Source of the DNA: Phycisphaeraceae bacterium D3-23
GTDB taxonomy: Bacteria; Planctomycetota; Phycisphaerae; Phycisphaerales; Phycisphaeraceae
Length of the DNA stretch: 64,000 bases
Direction: 5' to 3'
NCBI GenBank assembly: GCA_039555135.1
Contig: CP114179.1
Coordinates: forward strand, 3,100,001-3,164,000
The position numbers were made by a program, and so were the translations under genes. The notes under the pieces were generated by a model. That model worked only from the letters and a program-made list of their open reading frames with translations, searched no databases and was not told the origin of the DNA. Positions 45,215 to 52,210 of the stretch are shown one piece after another (position 1 is the first letter of the stretch; each line of letters opens with the position of its first letter).

Positions 45215-45556
45215 ATGTTGAACGTTCTTGCAAGTCTCGACGCCGCCGGCTGGGCCGCGGGTCTCGCCGGCGTCGGTGTCGGCCTCTGTGTCCTCGGTGC
45301 CGGCATCGGCATCGGCAACATCGGCGGCAACGCCACCCAGGCGACCGCCCGCCAGCCCGAGGCCTCGGGCCAGGTCTTCCTCCAGATGCTGATCGCCGCC
45401 GCGCTGATCGAAGGCGTCGCGTTCTTCGGCATCCTCCAGGCCAGCGGTGGCGGCGCCGCCGCGATCGAAGCCGCCGAGGGCATGAACGACGAGACCGCCC
45501 TGGTCGCGCCCGCCGACGACACCGTCTACATCATCGAAGAAGACGAAGTCCACTAA
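45215..45556 (+). CDS. atpE: ATP synthase F0 subunit c
   Basis: This 113-residue ring subunit has two membrane helices, the Gly-rich first helix (VLGAGIGIGNIGGNATQATA) with the ARQP loop (45-48), and the proton-carrying Glu66 in AAALIEGVAFFGIL. No Ser/Thr follows the Glu, so the Na+-type site is absent and protons are the likely ion. Usual c subunits have about 75-85 residues. Here about 37 extra C-terminal residues, strongly acidic (ETALVAPADDTVYIIEEDEV), extend beyond the second helix toward the outer side of the membrane. Confidence 0.94.
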   Translation: MLNVLASLDAAGWAAGLAGVGVGLCVLGAGIGIGNIGGNATQATARQPEASGQVFLQMLIAAALIEGVAFFGILQASGGGAAAIEAAEGMNDETALVAPADDTVYIIEEDEVH

Positions 45557-45685
45557 GCGATATCGCTCAGGCGGCCGCCCGCCTGGCACACGTTTTCCAC
45601 CCCGCCGGGCCCAAACGCCCGGCGGGGCATTGCGCCGCGATCCCTGTATATTGTTAGCCCCCTTTTGCACGCCAGGCCTACCGCC

Positions 45686-46291
45686 ATGAAGCACACGCTA
45701 CGACTCTCCGCCCTCCTCACCGCGCTGCTGGTCTCTCTGCCGACCTTCGCCGCCGAGACCGACGAAGCGCACGGCGAACACGCCCACGTCGAGGGCGACC
45801 CGATGGGTCTCTTCGGCCTGGAGATGATCTGGGCGACCGTCCTCTTCCTGCTCTTCGCGGGCATCCTCGGCTTCTTCGTCTGGCCCAAGATCCTCAAGGC
45901 CCTGCAGGACCGCGAGCAGAAGCTCGAAGGCGACCTCGTCGGCGCCGAGCAGGCGCGTAAGGACGCCGACGCCGCGCTGGCCGAGTACAAACTGAAGATC
46001 GCCGAAGCGCAAAAAGAGGCCGGCCAGGTCGTCGCCGAGGCCCGCGCCGCCGCGACGCAGAGCGCCGCCAAGATCATCGCCGACGCCGAAGCCCAGGCGA
46101 CGCAGCGCAACGAACGCAACCTCGCCGAGATCGCCGCCGCCAAGGAGCAGGCGATCAGCGACATCCACAGCCAGACCGCCGAGCTCGCGACGCTGGTCGC
46201 GTCGAAGATCCTCAAGCGCGAGATCAACGCCCAGGACCAGCAGCAACTCGTCGACGACTCGCTCGCCGAACTCACCGCCGCGAACAACTAA
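45686..46291 (+). CDS. atpF: ATP synthase F0 subunit b
   Basis: This 201-residue peripheral-stalk subunit has one membrane helix (about 46-68; MIWATVLFLLFAGILGFFVW) followed by a long charged coiled coil (DREQKLEGDLVGAEQARKDA and on). Before the membrane helix lies an extra N-terminal hydrophobic stretch with a plausible signal-peptidase site (LLVSLPTFAAETDEA), so it may be made with a cleaved signal. A single b gene is present (no b-prime). It starts at ATG 45686; the TTG at 45665 is less likely. Confidence 0.93.
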   Translation: MKHTLRLSALLTALLVSLPTFAAETDEAHGEHAHVEGDPMGLFGLEMIWATVLFLLFAGILGFFVWPKILKALQDREQKLEGDLVGAEQARKDADAALAEYKLKIAEAQKEAGQVVAEARAAATQSAAKIIADAEAQATQRNERNLAEIAAAKEQAISDIHSQTAELATLVASKILKREINAQDQQQLVDDSLAELTAANN

Positions 46292-46336
46292 ACCTGACGC
46301 CCCCGACCGCGCAGGCCAACCCGCAGGCGAAACACG

Positions 46337-47218
46337 ATGGCCCGCAAAGGATTCTGGAACAAGCTCTTCGGCGGCGACGAACCCCCGGAAGACCGGCCCA
46401 AAGAAACGCCGCCCCGGCCAGAACCCCAAGCCGAACCCGACCCGCCAGCGCAGCCGGAACCCAGTGACCCCCCGGCCGGCCAAGACGGCACCCCCCAAGA
46501 CCCCGCCGAAGAGATTGAAGACGACCGCGACCTCATCGACATCGACACAGAGACAGACACAGACGCCGTATCGACACCGCCGCAAACGCCCGAAGTGACC
46601 GACACGCCCGAAGCGCCCGCCGACCCCGACCCCGTTCCCGGAGACGTCCCCTTGCCCCAGACCGCCGAACTCAAGACCGACGCCGTGGGCCGGGTGTATG
46701 CCGGGGCGCTGCTGGACCTCGCGCGTGAAGCGGGCGAGCAGGACGCGGTCGCCCAGGAAGTCGGCGAGCTGCTCCCGCTGGTCGAGTCGGGCAGCGACCT
46801 GCACCGGCTGTTGACCAACCCCGTCATCAGCGCCGACGAGCGGTCGAAGATCATCGGCCGCGTCTTCGAGGGCAAGGTCAGCGACCTGCTGCTGCGGTTC
46901 CTGAAAGTCGTGGCCGACAAAGACCGCCTGGGCAGTCTGGGGCCGATCCTCTCGGGCTACCTGCTCGCGATCGCGGAGTCGGGCGGCAAGGTCACGGTCG
47001 ACGCCTACGTCGCCGCCGCGATGGACGACGCCACCGCCAGCCGCGTCGCCGAACGCATCGGCCAGTCGCTGGGCAAAGAAGTCGCGCTGCGCCAGCACGT
47101 CGACGAATCCCTCATCGGCGGGCTGAAGATCAAGGTCGGCGACAAACTGATCGACGCGAGCGTCGCGTCGCAGCTCCGGGCGATGAAGAACAAGATGATT
47201 GCGGGGAAGCAGCAGTAG
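46337..47218 (+). CDS. atpH: ATP synthase F1 subunit delta with long N-terminal extension
   Basis: The C-terminal about 180 residues are a normal delta (OSCP) subunit, which joins the peripheral stalk to the F1 head: VGRVYAGALLDLAREAGEQD at the start of the domain, LTNPVISADERSKIIGRVF, and GLKIKVGDKLIDASVASQL at the end. The first about 110 residues are a Pro/Asp/Glu/Thr-rich disordered extension (GGDEPPEDRPKETPPRPEP) absent from typical delta subunits. Its TAG stop (47216-47218) overlaps the first base of the repeat array that begins the inserted cassette. Confidence 0.93.
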   Translation: MARKGFWNKLFGGDEPPEDRPKETPPRPEPQAEPDPPAQPEPSDPPAGQDGTPQDPAEEIEDDRDLIDIDTETDTDAVSTPPQTPEVTDTPEAPADPDPVPGDVPLPQTAELKTDAVGRVYAGALLDLAREAGEQDAVAQEVGELLPLVESGSDLHRLLTNPVISADERSKIIGRVFEGKVSDLLLRFLKVVADKDRLGSLGPILSGYLLAIAESGGKVTVDAYVAAAMDDATASRVAERIGQSLGKEVALRQHVDESLIGGLKIKVGDKLIDASVASQLRAMKNKMIAGKQQ

Positions 47219-47264
47219 TGGCCAAGCGGCCAAGTGGTCCAGTGGCCGAGTAAAGAGGGCGGTT

Positions 47265-47642
47265 GTGGCCAAGGTAAAACGGTATGAAGACTTGGTCGTG
47301 TGGCAGAAGGCGTATGAGTTAGTTCTTCAGATCTACACGCGAACGAAGATGTTCCCCGCAGACGAGAGATTCGGGTTGACACAGCAGATGAGGCGGGCCG
47401 CCGTAAGCGTCGTCTCAAACATCGCGGAAGGGTTTGGTCGCCGTACGACCGCCGACTTCCTCCGGTTCCTCGATATGTCTCGGGGCTCCGTCAACGAGTT
47501 GGAAACACAGACAAGGATCGCCATCGGATTGAAGTACATCGAGCCTGACGAGCAACTCAGGCAACTGATCGGCGATGTGGAACGCCTCCTCGCCGGCCTA
47601 ATCCGCTCACTCGAACGTAAACAACAGAACTCCGGCCACTAG
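47265..47642 (+). CDS. Four-helix-bundle (S23/IVP-like) protein inserted in the atp operon
   Basis: This 125-residue protein belongs to the family first seen in intervening sequences of 23S rRNA genes. The motifs are [59 protein letters not shown] and [19 protein letters not shown]. The most likely start is GTG 47265 after AGAGGG; this GTG is itself one 8-base repeat unit (GTGGCCAA), and the TAG stop at 47640 lies inside the right repeat array. It sits between atpH and atpA in the same direction. Its molecular role is not known; these proteins form oligomers and some bind nucleic acid. An operon-regulatory role is only speculation. Confidence 0.88.
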   Translation: MAKVKRYEDLVVWQKAYELVLQIYTRTKMFPADERFGLTQQMRRAAVSVVSNIAEGFGRRTTADFLRFLDMSRGSVNELETQTRIAIGLKYIEPDEQLRQLIGDVERLLAGLIRSLERKQQNSGH

Positions 47643-47671
47643 GCCACTCGACCACTAGGCCACTTGGCCAC
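47632..47671. repeat. Right 8-base-periodic array of the cassette
   Basis: Reads CCACTAGGCCACTCGACCAC and on; as its reverse complement it is five units of the GTGGCC(A/T)A type. It contains the stop codon of the four-helix-bundle gene and ends 21 bases before atpA. Confidence 0.8.
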
Positions 47672-47692
47672 AAAGTTGCGGAGCAACCTCCC

Positions 47693-49237
47693 ATGAAAAT
47701 CAACACCGACGAAATCACCAGCGTCATCAAGCAGGAAGTCGCGAACTACAACACCCAGCTCGACGTGAGCCAGGTCGGCACCGTGGTCGAGGTCGGCGAC
47801 GGGATCGCGCGGATCTACGGCCTGTCGAAAGCCATGGCCGGCGAGATGCTCGAGTTTGAGACCAAGGACGGCTCCACGGTCTCGGGCCAGGTGATGAACC
47901 TCGAAGAGGACATCGTCGGCGCGGTCATCTTCGGCGACTACCTCGGCGTGAGCGAGGGCATGACCGTCAAGAGCACGGGCCAGCTGCTCAGCGTGCCGAC
48001 CGGTGAAGGGCTCCTGGGCCGAGTCGTCAACGCGCTGGGCGAGCCGATCGACGGCAAGGGCCCGGTCGCCGGCGACGTCGAGATGCGGAAGATGGACATC
48101 ATCGCGCCGGGCATCGCCGCCCGCCAGCCCGTCAGCCAGCCGATGCAGTTCGGTGTCAAGGCCGTCGACTCGATGATCCCCGTGGGCCGGGGCCAGCGCG
48201 AGCTGATCATCGGCGACCGCAAGACGGGTAAGACCGCCGTCGCCATCGACGCGATCATCAACCAGAAGTACACGCACGAAGAAGAGGGCGAAGAGCCCGT
48301 CTACTGCTTCTACGTCGCGGTGGGCCAGAAGGACTCGACCGTCGCGGGCGTCGTCGATGCACTCCGCGAGAACGGCGCGATGGACTACACCACGGTCATC
48401 GTCGCCTCCGCCTCCGAGGCCGCGCCGATGCAGTACATCGCGCCCTACGCGGGCACGTCGATGGCCGAGCACTTCATGTGGAAGGGCAAGCACGCCCTGA
48501 TCGTCTACGACGACCTTTCGAAGCAGGCCGTCGCCTACCGCCAGCTCTCCCTGCTGCTGCGACGCCCCCCGGGCCGTGAGGCCTACCCCGGCGACGTGTT
48601 CTACCTCCACTCCCGCCTGCTCGAACGCTCGACCAAACTCAGCGACGCCAACGGCGGCGGCTCGCTCACCTCGCTCCCCATCATCGAGACCCAGGAAGGC
48701 GACGTCTCGGCCTACATCCCGACCAACGTCATCTCCATCACCGACGGCCAGATCTATCTCGAACCCGACCTGTTCTTCGCCGGCGTCCGCCCCGCGATTA
48801 ACGTCGGCATCTCCGTCTCCCGCGTCGGCGGCGCCGCACAGATCAAGGCGATGAAGAAGGTCGCCGGCTCGCTCCGCCTCCAGCTCGCCGCCTACCGCGA
48901 GCTCGAAGCGTTCGCGCAGCTCGGCACCGACCTGGACGCCTCGACCCAGAAAGAACTCGACCGCGGGGCCCGCATGGTCGAGCTGCTCAAGCAGCCCCAG
49001 TACCAGCCCATGCCCGCCGTCGACCAGGTCATCCAGATCTGGGCCGCCAGCAACGGCTACATGGACAAGATCAAGGTCGAACAGGTCCAGGACTACGCCG
49101 CGAAACTCGTCGAGTACTTCAAGACCCAGGGCAGCGCGACCTATGATGCGCTCAACGACTCCAAGGCCCTGGGTGACGACATCGTCGACGGGCTCAAGAA
49201 GGGCGCCGAGGCCTTCACCGCCGGGTACACCGGCTAA
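47693..49237 (+). CDS. atpA: ATP synthase F1 subunit alpha
   Basis: This 514-residue alpha subunit holds the non-catalytic nucleotide sites of the F1 head. Walker A is [12 protein letters not shown] at about 170-181. [41 protein letters not shown] and the signature [20 protein letters not shown] are all typical. The C-terminal helical domain is complete. The gene ends the visible operon; atpD and atpC, normally downstream, are not here. The gene start is separated from the repeat array of the cassette by 21 bases, with GGAG close to the ATG. Confidence 0.98.
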   Translation: MKINTDEITSVIKQEVANYNTQLDVSQVGTVVEVGDGIARIYGLSKAMAGEMLEFETKDGSTVSGQVMNLEEDIVGAVIFGDYLGVSEGMTVKSTGQLLSVPTGEGLLGRVVNALGEPIDGKGPVAGDVEMRKMDIIAPGIAARQPVSQPMQFGVKAVDSMIPVGRGQRELIIGDRKTGKTAVAIDAIINQKYTHEEEGEEPVYCFYVAVGQKDSTVAGVVDALRENGAMDYTTVIVASASEAAPMQYIAPYAGTSMAEHFMWKGKHALIVYDDLSKQAVAYRQLSLLLRRPPGREAYPGDVFYLHSRLLERSTKLSDANGGGSLTSLPIIETQEGDVSAYIPTNVISITDGQIYLEPDLFFAGVRPAINVGISVSRVGGAAQIKAMKKVAGSLRLQLAAYRELEAFAQLGTDLDASTQKELDRGARMVELLKQPQYQPMPAVDQVIQIWAASNGYMDKIKVEQVQDYAAKLVEYFKTQGSATYDALNDSKALGDDIVDGLKKGAEAFTAGYTG

Positions 49238-49271
49238 ACACGCCGCGTTTGAAGATTGAACAACGATCCAG

Positions 49272-49304
49272 AAGCCCACGCCCTTTGAGCGTGGGCTTTT
49301 TTTA
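49272..49304 (+). terminator. Terminator of the ATP synthase operon
   Basis: AAGCCCACG pairs with CGTGGGCTT around a 9-base loop, followed by seven T. It lies 34 bases after atpA and closes the operon. Confidence 0.9.
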
Positions 49305-49373
49305 CTTTCCCCTAGGCATATTCCGCACCATCGGTATCATGGCTTCATCGTTGTTCTATTCAGGGGCCAATCG

Positions 49374-51506
49374 ATGCGCATCAAGTGGGCCGGTTTGTGG
49401 GTGCTGTTTCTCGCCCTTGCCGTCGGCTCCGCCGTGTTCCCCGCTGCGGCTCAAGACGGCACGATCGAGCCGACACCCGACCCGGTCTACCTGTCGGGAC
49501 GGGTCGTCGATTCCGAGGGCGAGCCGATCGCGGGGGTCGAGCTCTACGCCATGCCGTGCGGGGTGCCGGGTCGGCTGGCGTCTGTGCTGATCCCGGGGTC
49601 GCGATACGAGAACGCGTTGTGGGGCGCGTCGACCGACGATCAGGGCGCGTTCTCGATTGCCGTCGCGTTCCCCGGCGTGATTTACCGGGTCGGGTGTCGC
49701 TATGACTCGACGGCCAGCTTCAGTACGCAAGAAGTGATCGCGGACCCCGGCGTGTCGGTGGAGATTGTTGCGTACCCGTTCGACCCCCAGCCCGTCATCG
49801 AAGGCCAGGTCGTTCGCAGCGACGGGACGTTCGCCGCGGGCGCGACGGTCGAGCTACTGGGACGCTACGCCGGGCAGCGATGGACCCGGCGGTGCGATGC
49901 GATGGGGCGGTTCTGCTTTGACGACATCTACGCACGGTCGTGGAATGGCGGGACGATCTACGCGAAACTTGATGGCGAAGTCTCGATACCCTACACCCCC
50001 GTCCAGATGCGGGCGTCGGGTGGACGGGTCGTGCTCGGCCTGCCGGGGATGGCGGTCGGCGTGCTGCGCGACCTGAAGACGGGTGAGCCGATCGTTGGGG
50101 CGACCATCATCGTCGAGCCAAGGCGTTACCCGCAGATCCGCTGGACCGCGACGACACATGACGACGGCTGGTTCCAGGTGCTCGACCTGCCGCCGGGCGA
50201 GTACCAGTACCGCGCGGTGTGTGAGTCGCACGCGGACCGGCCCCCGTCGTTGCGGCGTTGGGACTCGCGCCGGGTCCGTGTGCGCGCGGGCGAGACGGCC
50301 GAGTTGGCGGGCTTCCAGATGAGCGAGCGCGCCCTGCTCGGGGGCCGGGTGCTCGACGCCGATGGCCAGCCGGTGGCCGGCGCGCTGGTGGGCTGCATCT
50401 GCCACGCGGGCGCGTACGCCGACGGGGTCGACGCGGTCTACACCGACGCGGCGGGGCGGTACGAGCTGCACCCGGGCGCGTTCGACGAGGGCAATCTGCG
50501 CGAGATCCACGCCTACCACCCGGCGATGGGGAGCGGCTCGACGCGCATCGAGGTGTTCCTGCCCGACCCCCAGCGCAACAAGCTCGAGCCGGGCATGGCG
50601 ATGACCCACTTCGATATCGTGCTGGGCGGCGCGACCCGGCTGCGCGGCCGAGTGACCGGGCCCGATGGTGAACCCCTCGCCGGCATCCGCTGCGGTTACT
50701 CGGGGTGGAATGTCCACGCGGCGACCGACGATGACGGCCGCTACGACCTGGGCATGGTCTCGCTTGCGACAGACCCGGGCGGCACCCGTCTGCGGCCCGT
50801 GCAAGCGATGCCGCGCGGCGTGATCACCGAGGGGTCCTACGCCCGCTGGCCCGACCGGGTGCGCCAGCCCGAGGAACGCCACTACATCGCGGGCAACGCG
50901 CAGGGCGAGCCGGGCCCGGGCGGGGAATCGACCGTCGATATCCAGCTCGAAGCGACCGACGTGTTGACCTTCGGCGGGCGGGTCAATCGGCCCGTGGCGT
51001 GGGGAGATCGCGGCCCGAAGGTCTACCTCATCCACGGCCGGGTCGAGGGCGAGCAAGTCCGCGACAGCGTGCTCAATTTCCTCAAACTCCTGCGGCGACA
51101 AGAAGAGCAAATCCGCATGCATGGCCATGTCTCTCAGCTGCCGATCGACCACGACCTCTGCGTCTTCCGATCCATCCGTTCGGACAAAGACGGCCTGTGG
51201 TCGGCGCACTACACCCGGCACGACCTGGAAACATGGGCGCAGTACGCCGACCGCCTCCGCCAGACCGGGCTGACCCAGGAGGAGCGGATGCTGGCGGAGC
51301 TGGGTGTCGATGTCGTGCGCGTTTTCGAGGATGACCGCGAGACTGAAACGCAAGACTTGGCGGAAGATGACGTAGAAGCCGAGCCCGCGATTCGGTGGGT
51401 GACGGTGCTGGTGGTGTTGGGCGAGATGGAGTACGAGCTGCATGAGCCCTTCGAGCTACGCATGGACAAAGTGGACTACACCGACCCGGCGGCGGTGCTG
51501 CCTTAG
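49374..51506 (+). CDS. Secreted protein with several carboxypeptidase-regulatory-like domains
   Basis: This 710-residue protein has a signal peptide (WVLFLALAVGSAVFPAAAQ) and repeated beta-sandwich domains of the CarboxypepD_reg type. Each is marked by G-x-V-x-D-x-x-G-x-P-(I/V)-A-G-A/V: YLSGRVVDSEGEPIAGVELY (about 39), VIEGQVVRSDGTFAAGATVE (about 140), LGGRVLDADGQPVAGALVGC (about 325) and RLRGRVTGPDGEPLAGIRCG (about 425). These act as structural or binding modules outside the cell. No enzymatic motif is seen. The last about 130 residues are helical and charged, ending in a Glu-rich part. Transcribed alone between two terminators. Confidence 0.8.
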   Translation: MRIKWAGLWVLFLALAVGSAVFPAAAQDGTIEPTPDPVYLSGRVVDSEGEPIAGVELYAMPCGVPGRLASVLIPGSRYENALWGASTDDQGAFSIAVAFPGVIYRVGCRYDSTASFSTQEVIADPGVSVEIVAYPFDPQPVIEGQVVRSDGTFAAGATVELLGRYAGQRWTRRCDAMGRFCFDDIYARSWNGGTIYAKLDGEVSIPYTPVQMRASGGRVVLGLPGMAVGVLRDLKTGEPIVGATIIVEPRRYPQIRWTATTHDDGWFQVLDLPPGEYQYRAVCESHADRPPSLRRWDSRRVRVRAGETAELAGFQMSERALLGGRVLDADGQPVAGALVGCICHAGAYADGVDAVYTDAAGRYELHPGAFDEGNLREIHAYHPAMGSGSTRIEVFLPDPQRNKLEPGMAMTHFDIVLGGATRLRGRVTGPDGEPLAGIRCGYSGWNVHAATDDDGRYDLGMVSLATDPGGTRLRPVQAMPRGVITEGSYARWPDRVRQPEERHYIAGNAQGEPGPGGESTVDIQLEATDVLTFGGRVNRPVAWGDRGPKVYLIHGRVEGEQVRDSVLNFLKLLRRQEEQIRMHGHVSQLPIDHDLCVFRSIRSDKDGLWSAHYTRHDLETWAQYADRLRQTGLTQEERMLAELGVDVVRVFEDDRETETQDLAEDDVEAEPAIRWVTVLVVLGEMEYELHEPFELRMDKVDYTDPAAVLP

Positions 51507-51519
51507 AGGTTCTTGCGCT

Positions 51520-51550
51520 AAAGCCCGGCCGAGGCCTCGGCCGGGCTTTA
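51520..51550 (+). terminator. Terminator, hairpin with A/T flanks
   Basis: AAAGCCCGGCCGAG and CTCGGCCGGGCTTT make a 14-pair stem with a minimal loop, followed by ATATAT. It lies 13 bases after the CarboxypepD-type gene. Confidence 0.85.
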
Positions 51551-51586
51551 TATATCCACGTTTGCGTGGCCGCTACACTGAGGGCG

Positions 51587-52051
51587 ATGCCACAAACCAG
51601 TCCCGTCTTGATTAAGCCCTTTGATGCGATGTCCCTGCGCGAGCTGCACGCCGTGTTCAAGCTGCGGGGCGAGGTGTTTGTGGTGGGTCAGCAGATCTGT
51701 GCCGTGCCGGATGTCGATGAGTACGACCCGCTTTGTCACCACGCGCTGCTGTGGGTCGGGGACGAGCTCGCGGGCACGGCTCGGCTACTGCCCAAGGACG
51801 CTGGCCAAACGATAAAGGTCGGCCGGGTCGCGGTGGGTAAGCCGTGGCGGGGTTGCGGGATGGGCGTGACGCTGATGCGCGGCGTGCAGGCGTGGATCGG
51901 TACGGAGCCCGGCCGGGTCGGCGTCATGTCGGCGCAGGCGTATCTTGAGCGCTGGTACATCGCGCTGGGCTGGACCACGGTCGGCGCGGTCTACGAAGAA
52001 GCCGGGATCGACCACGTCGAGATGCGGTGGGGGGAAGCAGGCGCTGAGTAA
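51587..52051 (+). CDS. GNAT family N-acetyltransferase, ElaA-like
   Basis: This 154-residue protein has the ElaA-type layout: LRELHAVFKLRGEVFVVGQQ followed by PDVDEYD, then LLWVGDELAGTARLLP and the acetyl-CoA loop KVGRVAVGKPWRGCGMGVTL. It moves an acetyl group from acetyl-CoA to an amine; the substrate is unknown for the family. There is no ribosome site. TACACT stands exactly seven bases before ATG 51587, which suggests a leaderless transcript. Confidence 0.88.
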   Translation: MPQTSPVLIKPFDAMSLRELHAVFKLRGEVFVVGQQICAVPDVDEYDPLCHHALLWVGDELAGTARLLPKDAGQTIKVGRVAVGKPWRGCGMGVTLMRGVQAWIGTEPGRVGVMSAQAYLERWYIALGWTTVGAVYEEAGIDHVEMRWGEAGAE

Positions 52052-52064
52052 ACGTGAACCCCAA

Positions 52065-52083
52065 CCGCCGCGTCACACGCGGG
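52065..52083. repeat. CCGCCGCGTCACACGCGGG hairpin repeat
   Basis: Copy of the repeat at 5336, placed 14 bases after the GNAT gene and next to another repeat pair. Confidence 0.65.
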
Positions 52084-52092
52084 ATCGCCCGA

Positions 52093-52175
52093 TTAGCCCT
52101 ACGCCCAGAGGGCGTGGCGCATCGGACTGACGAGTTGTTATCCAACGCCACGCCCGTTGGGCGTAGGGCTAAACG
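52093..52175. repeat. TTAGCCCTACGCCC inverted repeat pair
   Basis: TTAGCCCTACGCCCAGAGGG faces CCCGTTGGGCGTAGGGCTAA. Same family as 11265-11343 and 54409-54513. Together with 54409 it brackets the esterase gene. Confidence 0.8.
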
Positions 52176-52210
52176 AGCGTAGGCCTAAACAAGTCGGCTA
52201 CAGTGACATC

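Larger units (their letters stand above)
47218..47671 (+). mobile_element. Repeat-bounded four-helix-bundle cassette between atpH and atpA
   Basis: The left array (47218-47250) has four 8-base units (GTGGCCAA, GCGGCCAA, GTGGTCCA, GTGGCCGA). The right array (47632-47671) is the same in reverse, about five units. Between them is one gene. The arrays are imperfect inverted repeats, matching over about 33 bases with few changes, and are related to the insert in atpG and to 58501-58530. Mobility is inferred; no target duplication is visible. Confidence 0.6.

Noticed and set aside
43958-45694. Long minus-strand open frame of 578 codons
   Set aside because: It lies wholly across atpB, atpE and the start of atpF. 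Its translation is Asp/Glu/Val/Arg-biased low complexity, typical of the opposite strand of GC-rich genes.
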